From: Colletotrichum lupini | Taxonomy: Eukaryota > Ascomycota > Sordariomycetes > Glomerellales > Glomerellaceae | DNA length: 64,000 bases | Reading direction: 5' to 3' | NCBI RefSeq assembly: GCF_023278565.1 | Contig: NC_064672.1 | Coordinates: 6,448,001-6,512,000 of the forward strand | Shown here: positions 1-11,032 of the stretch, piece after piece | Numbering within the stretch: position 1 is the first letter of the stretch | How the letters are laid out: every line of letters begins with the position of its first letter | Position numbers and translations under genes: made by a program | The notes under the pieces: generated by a model | Seen by the model: the letters and a program-made list of their open reading frames with translations, nothing else | The model's database searches: none | What the model was told of the DNA's origin: nothing

Positions 1-3000
1 CTTTTTTTTTAATTAAAAAACCCCTACGATAACCGGCCCTAGCCTACTCTCTTTTGCGTTTTATAATATATTTAAGATACCTATTTTTGTTAAACTTATA
101 CTATCCTTTAGTATTTTTATAATAAGACGTATAATTACGCCTAGCGACTCGTATAAAAACCGTAATACGAGAGCGTTATTACTCCGAGATATTACTTAGA
201 AATAGTATAAATATAATACGTAAAATATCTTTAATAGCTTAGGCTCTTACGTTAATAAGCTAATTATACTCTAATAGTCTTATACGTCCGTAAGACGCGC
301 TAGCTTACTAATAATATTATATAATATAGTATTATCTATTTTAATATTACGTCGTAATAAAATCGACGCTATTATGGGGTTATTATAGTATATAAAAAGT
401 GCTTAGTTAAGAGTTATCGTATTATACGAGTCGCGCTTATTAATATTTATAAAGGCTAAAGAAAGTAATATCTCGGCTTTTTAATAGCGCCGCTCTTAAG
501 TTAGCTTTAATATAAAGGGCCCTATTTAGTTATAATATACTAATATATAAACCCCCTCGTTTAAATTAGTACTTAATTTAAAAAGGATTTCAATAAGCTA
601 TTACTTTACTAATACTATCCTATTATCCGTTTTTTTAACCCGGGCTAAGAGCGCTAGCTCGAGTAGCTTTTAATTAAATATACGGAGTACTAAGCCGGCC
701 CCCTTAACTAATCCGTTTAGCTTATTTATAGTATCCGCTCTAGCTTTTAATAATACTAAGGTAGTAAAGAATATATTATCTTTATATACTATACTAAGGG
801 CCGTTATATACTATATATTAATTATTATAAGCTAGTTTATATTAATACCGAACTATATTAACTAATTTATAACCGTTTTTAATAATAGAGATAATAAGGA
901 GTAAATTAGTAATGTATCCTTATTATTATTAGTCTCGTTTATTTTTATCCTTTTCTTATTAATAAAGTATATAATTATTTTAATAAGCCCGGCGGCGGCG
1001 GCTTAATAAAAGACGTTAATTTTAAACTTAAAAAACTTAAGCCGTACGCCGTATTAAAAAAGAACTATAAATATCTTAGCGTTTCTATTAAAGAAAAATA
1101 AAAAAATAGGAGTACGTAGCCAGTAGTCCGGAGCCCTATTAATATTAGTATCGTAATTAAAAAGAAACGATATAATATTAAAATAGCCCTTTAAAGTAGC
1201 TAAATATAGGGTAGTAACTAAGAAAGGGCTATATTAATAAGTCTCCGTTATATATATAGTAACTAGTTTATTATAATTAGCACCGGCTTAAAAAGTATAT
1301 TAAAGCGTAGCGAGGGCTACTTACGTATTTATATAGTTAATAATAGTATTAAAAACGGCAGAGTTCTTTCCTATTTTTATATTATTTTAGTAAAGCTTAG
1401 GGTTAAAGAACGAATACTAAGTACGCGAGCTTTATATAAACCTAGACTAAATATAGGGCTTATTATAATTAAAAATATACTATGCTATATCTAAGGAGAT
1501 CGGCTCTAAATAAGTAGACTTTATAATAAGTAATATTTATCATACTTTATAAAACGACGTAAACTAAGATAAAAGCACGGTATAATAAGAATACGAGGTA
1601 ATTACGTAGTTATCGTAAGCTTACCGGTCTTATATTTAATATAAAACTTTAGACTTCGTCTTAAGTAATAGCGCTTTACGCTAGAAGTATTTTATATATA
1701 TACTATAGAGCCGGAGTTAACCGTTTTACTTAAAAAACGTCTTAAGTTCTACTATTTAGGTACTACGGTACTTTATTTAGTTATGAAAAAGGTATCTTAT
1801 TTATTTTTTAAGTAAATAGTAATATTCTTCGCGAGCGGTCTCTAGTTTTCTAAATATAAGCTAATAAGGGCTTTAGAATACTAGGCTATTTATATAGGTT
1901 CTAATAGCTTCTATCTAGGTAAACGAGGATACTAAGCGTATAAGTAGTATTTATATCGGTTTTAAACGCTTTGCCCTCGTAAGATTAATAGAACCTAAAT
2001 AGGCCTATATTATATAGTATTATATATATATTACTCCCTCTCTTATAAACATTCTCAATCTTTAAGAAGCCGAGAACTAGTATAATAGACCTTTATAAAC
2101 CTTTAGTAATAGTTATAACGACTAGTTTATAAGTAAAAGTGTGGGTTAGGATAATAAACAATAGTGCGAGTAGTAGCGCGTAATTAAGAGCTCTTTAAAA
2201 ATATCTATAATCGGCTTCCACAGTAGCTATACTCCCCTAATATAAATTACGATATTTTATATATAAGAAAGATTATGTTAAGCCCAGAATATGTAGGTTA
2301 AGTTTAGATAGGTAAAGTGTGTTATAAAGAGGAATTAATATACTATATAATCGATGCTATAATTACTTTATATATTATTAGTGTTCGGAAATTGTTTTTT
2401 TAGGGACTTGCCTAACCTTTTACTACGGGAACCTTTAGTAAGTAATAGTACGCTTATACGTATTATTATATCGTTTCTATAGAGTTTATACCGGACTCTT
2501 ATTAATAGCCCGTATTAATGCCTAGGAGCCGGAATTATATATTTTTAGAAACGTAATTAAGGGCCTTTGTACCGAAATGCCTTTCTCTTATATATTTAGT
2601 TTCTAACTCCTACCTATATACCTAGAGGTCGAGATCTAGGAATAAAGTTGGAAAGGTGCTACTACTTTCTTATTATAGGTCATCCCTGGCGTTAAAACAA
2701 GGATCTATAGTATCCGCTTTTAGCTCTTACTAGACGTCGGTTCTAACTATGCTCCCTAGCCACATACCGCTTTGTTACCGGATACCCTGTCTTTTAAGTT
2801 ACTTATGACTTAAAATCTTCCCTATATCCTGCGTTAGAACCGGCGTTTTCCCTAGCCACACGACGAGGATCCTACTTCCTTAATACCTTATTTATAAAAT
2901 CTATATCTAGCTTTTTATAACCCGAACAGGGTTTCTTTATATATATAAACCCTATTTATACGAATCATTAGGTATTACTAAGAAACCCTTTGCGGCTAGT

Positions 3001-4305
3001 CTACTTAGAAACGCAACCAAGACCTCTTCATTATCTAAGTTAAAAGATAATACTTATTTAACACGCTCGACAGGGTTTTTTTTTTTTTTTTTTTTTTTAA
3101 AGTAATAAGATACAGCTCCTATAGCACGTTCTTTTACCTATCGCTTATAATAAATAAAAAGCAGTATATATATACTTATAATATATAAGTCTTAAATATA
3201 CCGTAGTTAATATTTATTATAAAAGGACCGTCTATACGTATTATAAGTTTAAAACTTTGTTTAGTATTCTCACTTTTAAAAATTGCCTTATTAAGTAAAA
3301 CGCTTTATAAATAGTAGTTTCTATAAGAATATATATCGACCTTACTCCTCTACGACTCTAATAAAGAGAGCGATAGTATTAAAAGAAAAAAAGGACTTAA
3401 ATAAAGCGATTCGTAATAAAAAATAAGCTTTTTAACTAGTATAGCGTCTCTTAATATCGTAACTAGTATTAAAACCGTTTACTCTATAGCGGCGCAATAT
3501 CTAATTAAAAAAAGCAAGGTAATATCTTTATATAAAGTAATATATATTTATAAAAAAGCCTTTATAAAACGCTCGCTCTATTTTAAAATAGCTAGCTACG
3601 ATAACGCAATTATTATTAATTCTTTTAACTAGAATTTAAATAATCCTTATATAATATTTATTAAGTATAGTATCCCTGGAATAGACTTACTAACTATATA
3701 AAAGTATCGTAATTACTATAGTTATATTACTAAATCTCTTTATAATAAATACGTATCGAGGCGCGCTATAAAAAGTAAAATAAAAGTAAGTGGTTAGTAG
3801 AAGGCTTATAGTCTAGTCCGCTAGGCTTATAATATATTATATACATATCGATTTAGAACTTATCTTTACGATCCGTAGTAGATATATAAATAATACTATA
3901 TTAGATTTTCTAGCTAGTCGATTTATATATATACTAGTACGAGCTTATATATTATTTTCTATACCTTTCGCTTATCTTTTTTAGTCTTAGGCTGTCGCTA
4001 TGCGATATATTATTTAAATATAATTTTAAATTATACGATATAGTACTTACTATATATATACTACCTAAATAAGTTCTTTCTTTTTTAAATAGCCGGTATA
4101 AATACCGTAAGTACGGATATATAAGCTTAGTTAGTAATATTAATAGCCGTATAACTTATATTAAATAATAAAAAGTCTAAATTATACCTCTTCTGCTTTC
4201 GTTAACGGTTCTAATTAAAGTCCCTCTTATTTCTAAATAATAATAAGCTTCTTCGCGCCGTATAGTTAAAAATAAAAAGCTTATTATTATAATGCTTTAA
4301 GTAGA
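1..4305. repeat. RIP-degraded dispersed repeat, copy A (cut by window edge)
   Basis: This stretch is nearly devoid of CpA and TpG and is full of TpA, with stops in every frame. It is repeated in direct orientation elsewhere. Positions 1-1780 match about 56610-58380; for example, the block CGAATACTAAGTACGCGAGC lies at about 1411 and again at about 58021. Positions 3050-4305 match about 26520-27905 and, more distantly, 59220-60190. Similarity to copy B stops near 4305. A block at about 2030-2280 (TATTACTCCCTCTCTTATA start) is shared with about 26066-26300, so copy A is itself mosaic. I could not recognise a protein family in any frame on either strand. It is an old transposon or a compound of several; the repeat relationship is clear, its class is unknown. 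Confidence 0.75.
3076..3098 (+). repeat. poly(T) tract, 23 T
   Basis: An uninterrupted run of 23 T follows CAGGG. The matching place in copy B (about 26537) reads GGGTTATTTTAAAG, so the run arose in copy A only. It is a simple homopolymer expansion or the trace of a small insertion; no function is implied. Confidence 0.85.
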
Positions 4306-4354
4306 CTCTTAATAAATCTTTAGTATGTCTAGTAGTAGCATAATAAAATAGGGA

Positions 4355-4858
4355 TAAGTTTATTAAATAAACGATATTAGTTTAACGCAATACCACTGCG
4401 GCCTATTAATTAAAAAGTAATTATTATATTTTATTTAGGGATTTCTTTTTTATCCCGGTCCGAGCGGGGTTCTGTCTTATATTTACTTATTATTACCGGT
4501 TTTTATATATTACTTAACGCATTTCTAGTATCCCTTTATCTACCCTCGGTTGTTAATTTAGTAAAGTTTAATTATACTACTTAGAGTGATTTTCTAAGCT
4601 TATAGTAGATCTATATAAACGAGTGGTATCTATCCCTTATAGGGCAGTCCTATTAGATTAACGACTATATCTAGATAAAGGGATGCTAGAAATGCGTTAA
4701 GTAATATATAAGAACCGGTAATAATAGGTAAATATAAGATAGAACCCCGCTCGGACCGGGATAAGAAGGAAATCCTTAAATAAAACATAACAATCACCTT
4801 TAGATAAATAGACCTCGGTAGTATTATATTAAATTAATATCGTTTATTTAATATGTCC
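4355..4858. mobile_element. Foldback/MITE-like element with about 187-bp inverted arms
   Basis: Two arms, about 4355-4542 and 4672-4858, are reverse complements with scattered, mostly transition-type differences. The best-conserved core is CCCGGTCCGAGCGGGGTTCT at about 4455, mirrored at about 4740. Outer ends align through TATTAAATAAACGATATTA, and the inner ends through the CCCTTTATCTA / TAGATAAAGGG pair. A spacer of about 130 bp separates the arms. There is no open frame, so it would be non-autonomous. No clean target duplication is visible, and the exact ends are uncertain by a few bases. A related single arm may lie at about 62720-62800. The superfamily cannot be assigned; long arms are seen in Mutator-like and foldback elements. 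Confidence 0.7.
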
Positions 4859-6030
4859 TGGCCTAACTATATAAATAACTAAGTAATAACTATATGCGGT
4901 AGGTTTTACTTAAGCGAGAGTATCCTAGATTCTGTTACACTAAGTCTCTAAGTAAAGCTATTCCTATCCAACTTTTCAGCCTCCTAATGCTAAATTTGGG
5001 GAATTCGTTAGTAAATGATGGCTATTCCGATCTATATAGCAAACTTATTATGTTTTTAAGCAGGTTATATAAGGGGCGGTAGGAGTAATATTATAATCCG
5101 TACTTCCTTTCTTAATAAGAATCCTTAGATAAGGAAGGAAGGTTTATTTTTCTTCTAGCTACGTCTATTTCCTTTTTATTTCTTAATATCGTGACTTTAT
5201 ACCGAGCATAGCCTACGAGTATCCCGAGTGACGGGCTCGGCCCGGCATAATAATACTCGTAGGCTAAATAAATATTACCAACCTTTACCCTAAACCCTTA
5301 TAAGTAAGAGGATTAATAATAACTAAAACCGATTGCTCTTAGCCATTAGTAACCTAGTAGCTAGAATGCGTAGTATAATAAAACTTAAAAGCTTACTAAT
5401 TAGAAGTATAGTACTAAACTACGTTAAAACCTATTTAAATTTATACTTAAGTATAGTATATTAATAATACCGTCTTATTAATAACTACCCCTAGGATAGT
5501 ATAATAAGGTATATTTAGAGTTAGAGTTATTAAATCTTAGGTATTACTAAATCAAAGATAGGCTATTATTATAATACGTAGTAAATATACTACTTAAAAA
5601 AGTGCTCTAAAGCTCGTATATTAGATTCTCATAGGTAAAAAAGGCTTTTAAGATTAGTTCTTATAAAGGGCAGCAAAGTAGCAAGTTAGTAGACCTTTAT
5701 TATCCAAGCTATTAGAGAAGTTATTAGGGTAGTGCGGGGCGTAATAGGTACTAATTAGTAATGGCTAGGGTAGGAGTTTTTATATATTCAGAGCTTATTT
5801 ACTACTATAATTAGTCTGAGTAAAACCCACTTATTGCCTTTTTATATTATTTCTAGTTAATAAGTAGTAGGAGATTTTATTTACCTAGTACGTAGTATTA
5901 AACTTTCTTCGGAAATTCCTTTGGAAAGTGAAATAGATTATAATACTTTAAATAGGAAGAAGTGTGAGCCTTTTAACTTGTCTATTTAGTTCGGATATCT
6001 TAGGGAGATTATATTATACCTACCGTTACT
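4859..6030. other. Gene-free, mostly RIP-like DNA
   Basis: There is no reading frame of useful length on either strand. Composition is mixed: 4920-5260 keeps some CpA and TpG, while 5300-6000 is TpA-rich like the rest of the desert. The only structure seen is the hairpin at 5209-5266, listed separately. Confidence 0.6.
5209..5266. repeat. Perfect 14-bp inverted repeat with nested hairpin
   Basis: TAGCCTACGAGTAT (5209-5222) and ATACTCGTAGGCTA (5253-5266) are exact reverse complements. The 30-bp spacer is GC-rich and contains a second small stem, CCGAG...CTCGG. A GC-rich nested palindrome in TA-rich surroundings stands out. It could be a remnant of a transposon end or a structured RNA; no gene adjoins it. 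Confidence 0.75.
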
Positions 6031-8582
6031 TTAATATGGGATATTACTAATAGCAATGGCTCCGAAAGTTCATGAACTTAGTCGCTAGTGGTACGATTAA
6101 TATACGTATACATAGGTCGTCTTGCTTAATATGCCGCCCCGTAGCTTCATCTTTTTCTAAATAATTAGCGCTTTAAAATAGTAGGTAATTATAATACGTT
6201 CCAGATGCATTTTCACAAGCGATGTGATTATAGGTAGTTAGTAGCATTTTAGTGAGAGTAATAGCATTGATTCTGTTAACGTGCTAATTCTAACAAATTT
6301 TACTAGCTCTCTAATAAGCTGAAATCAAGCGTGAGCAGATTTACCTCTGGGTTTGACGTATTAATTAGGTACGAGTTCATGCGTGATTGAATAGTTTTGA
6401 ACTAACTGAAGAGTCTGTTCTATTGCTGACCTCTTGATGGAAAACACTCTACTAGACTTGGGAGGCGCCTCTTGGACACGCTGCTAGAGATGCAAAAGCA
6501 CGAAGACGTAAAAGAAGTCCGATGATACTGGAACCAAGGCTGGGATTAGGATGATCTATATGTGACGGCCAGCTCCAGATTCGCTAGAGCACCGGATCTT
6601 GAGGATTCGGCAGCGATCATAGGCACTTCTTTAAGCGAACGACATAGCTAGCGGAGCGTTCGTATAGATATATTATAAAAATAAAAGGACGACTTACGTA
6701 TTATATTAAATAAGAGTAGCTAAAGGTTTTATAGCCTATATTTCGCAAGTCTCGTATACGATACTTAGAAATAGTCGGGGTACCTAGACTAGTCTTATTC
6801 ATATTGAATTTATTTATATATTTTATTACTATCTAAGTCCCTACGTCGGAGCGTAGGGGATACTTAAGATATTTAGGTTTTCTCTCTCCCTTTAGGGATT
6901 AGCTATTAGACGCGACGCTAGTATACTATATTAAGGTTCTTAGAAAACCTTAGTAATATTATTCTAGTCCCTAAAATAATAGTAAAAGGGACCGGACTAG
7001 TTAGACATTAGCTTTACCGCGAGTTTAGTAAGGCAGACTAGGAAAGGTATTACGTAGCTCTAGCTTAGATTCTAGGTTAAAAGAGGCCTTTTAGTAATTA
7101 ATCTTTATAAAGTACTTAGAAACTTCGTTAGACCTAGTGTCTATTATTAGGCAGGATATATTATATGCGAGCTAGGCGGTATAAGCGATGAGGCTTTTTA
7201 ATTAAATTAGAAACTATAATTTAACAAAAGACAAACCTCGCAGCGGTGCAGCATTAGCCTATGAAGTTTTAGTGTAATTTATTGAATTTAATTAGGAAAG
7301 TTGATTTCCCTATCAATCTTTAGTCGTACCTTACGACGTAAACTTTTCGTTATCACTACAGTCCCTCTCTCCATTGTCTTAAGGAGGTAACCGCTTCGCC
7401 TTCATAGCGTTAAAATGATCCCGATCTGGCAAGCCTCTACATAGAGTCTGATATTTCTACATAACATATCAATCGCTTTTCCATCTTCCGACTCGCGTAA
7501 CTTAGCAAGGAAACCGCGGCATTAGTTCCCAAAAACTCGGGTTTGTATCACAACTTAAAACCATCGACGAATCGCATTGCTCTGTCGTCCCGACTGACTC
7601 AGTGAGTGGATCCATGGGCGGGTGGGAATTTGGCACAGGTCAGCAGAGTCAGGTTATCTTGGTAACTACCTGACGGCAATCTAATACACTTTTCCTCTCG
7701 TGCCTAGATTAGGGACTTATTACTAATCCTCTAGCCCGTTCAGTCTCAAAAAGCACACTAGCAGGGGTCTCCTAGCTTGGTTGAAGCGAATGGCTCTTTA
7801 GTAGCCCTGTGCTAATGCTAACCATAGATAGCGACGCACCGCTGAAGAAAAACCTCCTCCTATAGGCTTAGTTACCCACGAGTTAATTTTATGTTTTCCA
7901 ACACTATTCTGAATTGTTCGGGAATTCTGGGCGTAAAAGAAGGGGGTTGAGGAAGAATAGGGGCTGAATGTTATTAATAGGTATATAAAAGAACATTGAA
8001 GCGCATTATCTTAGGCTTACTAACGCTATATTCGTAGTGAGTAAGCCTCGTGATAGTGCGTCGCTTGTTCGAACTTCTTAAACGTGCCCGGGTCTCGTAC
8101 TGGGCATTCTAGTAGGCTTTGGCTTGGCCTGTCGGAGGAGGCGGTGGTGGCCCCGGGTCCTTCTCAGTGTCCATGGCTAGAGCGCGTGGCTAGGAGGTGA
8201 TGCATAAGAGTGCGAGGCAAAAGCTTCGATAATGATGACTCCGGCATCATTGCCCCCTGTTCTGCATTATGTGGGTACGCCGGCCAGCACTCAACTGGTT
8301 GGGCCGTAACACCTATTATTAGTATAGTAATAGCTACTTAACTCCGAGCTACTACTAAGGTCATCTCGTAACTAATGAGTTTCTTAAGGGCTTAGATGAT
8401 ATGAATAGTAGCTTTTTTATAATCCGCTTTCTAAACTATTAAAGCTAGTAATAATACTAGTTATTGATAAATTATTTAATAATATAAAGACGTTTTTCTA
8501 TACTTCGTATTATTTAGCTTTTTCTACAAGAGCTGTGAAGACGGATCTTGCGGCAGATCCTACCTAAGTAGCTACTATAGAG
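6031..8582. other. Mosaic of less-mutated and RIP'd DNA, no gene recognised
   Basis: Parts of this stretch (about 6050-6650, 7230-8000 and 8090-8330) keep ordinary CpA/TpG content and look like single-copy DNA, whereas 6660-7200 and 8330-8580 are RIP-like. No frame is long, and no spliced model could be supported. A TATA-like TATATAAAAG at about 7982 and the GC-rich 8120-8330 block may be parts of old transposons. A GGGCCGTAACA string at about 8301 resembles the 3' end of the solo LTR at 8583-9122. Confidence 0.5.
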
Positions 8583-9122
8583 TGTTACGACCCAACATAT
8601 ATAACTAAGACCAGGGCCCGCCCCGCAGGCTTGCGGCGGCTGCGGCATACTATATATATAAGAGAACGGGGACTTAGGGTAACTCCTATAGAACGGAAGA
8701 ACTATAGACAAGTTACGTGTAGATAAGAAACAGTGATCACGCGATAAGGTAATTATTATAATTACTTTAAGTAAGCGCTTACTAGTATCCACTGAGCGAT
8801 CACTCGGTAGGAAAGGTAATTATTAATAAAGGATATATTTAGAGACGAGACTTGTATATAGTATAGGCTTAAGCCGGGCTTAAGGATAAACTTCCTATAG
8901 CTTCTTTAGTAATTAACTTAGTATTAGATCTTACGATCGCTTTTAGCTATTTTTACTAAGAATACCTTCTGATAAGACTACGATTAATTACCGAAGCCTT
9001 ACTTACTTTACGACTTATAGACATAGCTTTAGGGAAGCTATCCACGACTACGATACTATTTACTTAGTACTCGCAGCCTCAACTTCTGCTAACATACTCA
9101 CTACGACTAGCTGGCCGTAACA
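8583..9122 (+). mobile_element. Probable solo LTR
   Basis: The stretch opens with TGTTACG and closes with CGTAACA, a perfect 7-bp inverted terminal repeat of the TG...CA kind used by LTR retrotransposons. Flanking pentamers are TAGAG (left) and TAGAC (right), a four-of-five match, so the target duplication is imperfect. The first 75-80 bp recur near 10956. No internal retrotransposon sequence adjoins, hence solo LTR. The interior is partly RIP'd. The alternative is a chance pairing of ends; the shared 5' block argues against that for the left end only. Confidence 0.5.
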
Positions 9123-9828
9123 TAGACGTGGGTGGCTGCTCTATTAATAGAGGGACGTTGTTAGTGGCTCTAAGCTGGCTTTCCGTTAGGCTGGGCCGAG
9201 TCCCTTGGTGTTGTAGCGTCGCTTAGCTCTTGAGTTTGAGTTCGACACTGGAGGTGTCCCGGAGCCTAGTTTGGAGTTGGCTACGTCGGCCGACATTAGT
9301 CCGGTGCTAGGCGGCGGCTGTGAGGTAACCGCGTACGCGAGCTCTGGTAATAAGTAGTGAAAACTCGCCCCTCGGCTGGATTAAATGAGTCACATGCACG
9401 TTTGATTAAAGAGAGAATAACGGGCGCACTAGAACTCACGCTTCTATAGTCCTTTCCCCTACAATCCAAGAGAGCTGGCCACTGCCTACAGTACCTCGCG
9501 AGGGACAATTACCGGAAAAGTTTTCGTTGATAACGGCGCATGGGTAAGGAAGCAGCATCCGTTGATACTGACTCGCAGAGAGTAATCCTGACCTAATGCA
9601 AACCTAAAAAGTCTCGATAACTACACAGAGTTTGAGGTTTATTTACTTCTGATTAATTGCTCTACAAGACCTTTCCTAATCAGATGGTAATGTTCACAGG
9701 ATCTGCCTGTACATCGCGCCGATGCTTCCGGTGTCCTACTTTTGTGATTACCCGTATATATACGTAGCACAAGGCTCTCACACCCGGATGAGTTTTTTTG
9801 CACTCTCTTGCATGTCATAGTACTCAAT
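9123..9828. other. Upstream region of the small secreted protein gene
   Basis: This is less-mutated DNA with ordinary dinucleotide content. Several short frames exist on both strands, but none has family features, and I regard them as chance. The last 80 bp probably hold the promoter and 5' leader of the gene starting at 9829: a TATA-like run at 9754-9763 and a pyrimidine-rich stretch at 9793-9810. Confidence 0.45.
9754..9763 (+). promoter_or_regulatory. Possible TATA box of the 9829 gene
   Basis: GTATATATAC lies about 70 bp before the chosen ATG, followed by a T-rich/CT-rich stretch typical of fungal 5' leaders. The surrounding DNA is not RIP-saturated, so a TATA run here is less trivial than elsewhere in the window. 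The assignment rests on position alone. Confidence 0.3.
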
Positions 9829-10195
9829 ATGAAGCCTTACTATCCTCTTTTTCTTGCCCAGGCTGTCTGCTGTGCTACCTTGCAAGAACAGACCACCAAC
9901 CTAAAGGACAATGCTCTGGCAAAGAGAGCTTCCTGCAATGTTTGTGTGTGAGTACGGACAGGCGTAGCAGGTTTGGACAAACAACTGATAGCACCACAGA
10001 ACTACGGTGAAAGCCTCTTCTACCACGAGCTGGGGCCCTTTCTCGATCCCCTTCGACCAAGGTGGTCAGACGTCAAGAGGAGTATACGTGGGGTGCAATG
10101 TCCACATTGACCGCAAACGGACTACAGACTGTCTACAATGGAGAGTTTGGACTTCTGGCTCTTGTGGGCAGGTTATAAAACAGCAAACATGCTGA
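9829..10195 (+). CDS. Small secreted cysteine-rich protein, two exons (candidate effector)
   Basis: Model: exon 1 9829-9947, intron 9948-9999, exon 2 10000-10195; 104 residues. The ATG has A at -3, and the upstream in-frame stop is at 9745 with no other ATG between. Unspliced, exon 1 hits a TGA at once. The 52-nt intron has donor GTGAGT, a CTGAT branch-like site 10 nt before the acceptor CACAG, and joins the two frames exactly (phase 2). Residues 1-18 look like a signal peptide (MK, then YYPLFLAQAVCCATL). A short pro-region ends in LAKR (30-33), a Kex2-type site. The predicted mature part of about 71 residues has six cysteines (36, 39, 72, 84, 95, 104), enough for three disulfides, and ends on Cys. 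No family recognised. It lies between two LTR fragments in a less-mutated island. Secretion is inferred from sequence; an effector role is only a hypothesis. A false model by chance is possible but unlikely, given how start, signal, intron, Kex2 site and cysteines fit together. Confidence 0.7.
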
Positions 10196-10955
10196 TGGAC
10201 GACACGGCTGGTTGAAAGGAATTGAATGTTAAATACATCCCTCTGGACAGTGAAAGTCCGTATAGGCATCGTATGTACGCAACCTGCAACGACATAGAAT
10301 GCGTCATTATACAGCAAGTATTTTATTTCCAGCCTCCTGCAGTGTAGTAGTGCACGAAGGAATTGCAAGTCATGAAGGCCAAAGCGAACGCTTTTACGCA
10401 TGCAAGTCCTTATAGGAGGAATTGGACCTCAAAGCTTTTCCCTAAGTGCAGAGTATTAGGCATGACCGGCGCTTGCTGTCCGTGCCGAAGAGGACGACAA
10501 AGGGCGTTGTACATCCTGCTACGATGCCGCAAATCTAGGTATATTAAGCGCCAGAAACTCGCCGCGTTTCGTACCATGGTACATTGCCGTGCAGGAAACC
10601 TAGATATTGCCACCTTAGCAAGAAACATAGGACCCGAAATCTGATACTCTTTGACTGTTTTTTGCCGATAACCTTTGAAGCAAATGGAATTCATGTCACA
10701 CTGCAAGCGATTTCGCTAGATCCATCGCCGTTTGTAGTGTCTGAGACTTGACCCTTTAGATTATGATAGGAGTCGGTGACTAAACATGCCGGTGGCGTCT
10801 ACTCAGCAATCGGGCTATTAAATGACGATATTGTTGAGGGTTGCTGCAAGACTGAATACGAAATAGATTTCTTATCAACTCGTTTTACGCTGGGTAAGTT
10901 ACACTCTCCACTATCCGAAGCAGCAAGATATCAGGGCAATAGCCTCCTCTAATAA
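10196..10955. other. Less-mutated DNA downstream of the secreted-protein gene
   Basis: Composition is ordinary and single-copy-like. A 90-codon frame from ATG 10372 to 10644 and overlapping minus-strand frames exist, but none shows a signal peptide or a family motif, and they shadow each other. A different plus-strand frame at about 10475-10608 also stays open for some 45 codons, with no convincing start or splice sites. The 3' untranslated part of the 9829 gene must lie at the left end. Confidence 0.45.
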
Positions 10956-11032
10956 TGTGGTACAACCCAACATGCTTGATCAAGACCGGGTCCCGCCCCG
11001 CAGGCCTACGGCGGCTGCGCCACACTATATAT
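10956..11032 (+). repeat. Second copy of the solo-LTR 5' end
   Basis: About 75 bp match the first part of 8583-9122, including ACCCAACAT, the GC-rich CCCGCCCCGCAGGC and CGGCGGCTGCG, then ACTATATAT. This copy keeps more CpA/TpG (ACATGCTTGATCAAGACC where the other has ACATATATAACTAAGACC), so it is the less-mutated one. Similarity ends about 11030. It is either a truncated LTR or another family sharing an LTR start. Its exact left end is uncertain by two or three bases. Confidence 0.65.

Noticed and set aside
3076..3098. Poly(T) as the reverse of a retroelement poly(A) tail
   Set aside because: The repeat continues collinearly on both sides when compared with copy B, so there is no inserted element behind the run.
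8041..8110. tRNA-like GTTCGAAC string
   Set aside because: No acceptor, D or anticodon stem could be built around it.
8514..8792. 92-codon minus-strand frame
   Set aside because: It crosses the left border of the probable solo LTR at 8583, so it cannot be one old gene.
9296..9827. Short minus-strand frames of 62 and 70 codons
   Set aside because: No domain, no signal peptide, and they fall in the likely promoter region of the 9829 gene; treated as chance.
10372..10644. 90-codon plus-strand frame rich in Arg and Cys
   Set aside because: No signal peptide, no family features, and overlapping minus-strand frames of similar length; most likely chance in GC-balanced DNA.
10066..10706. Minus-strand frames opposite the secreted-protein gene and beyond it
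   Set aside because: The first overlaps the better-supported spliced gene; neither has recognisable motifs or a coherent start and splice structure.
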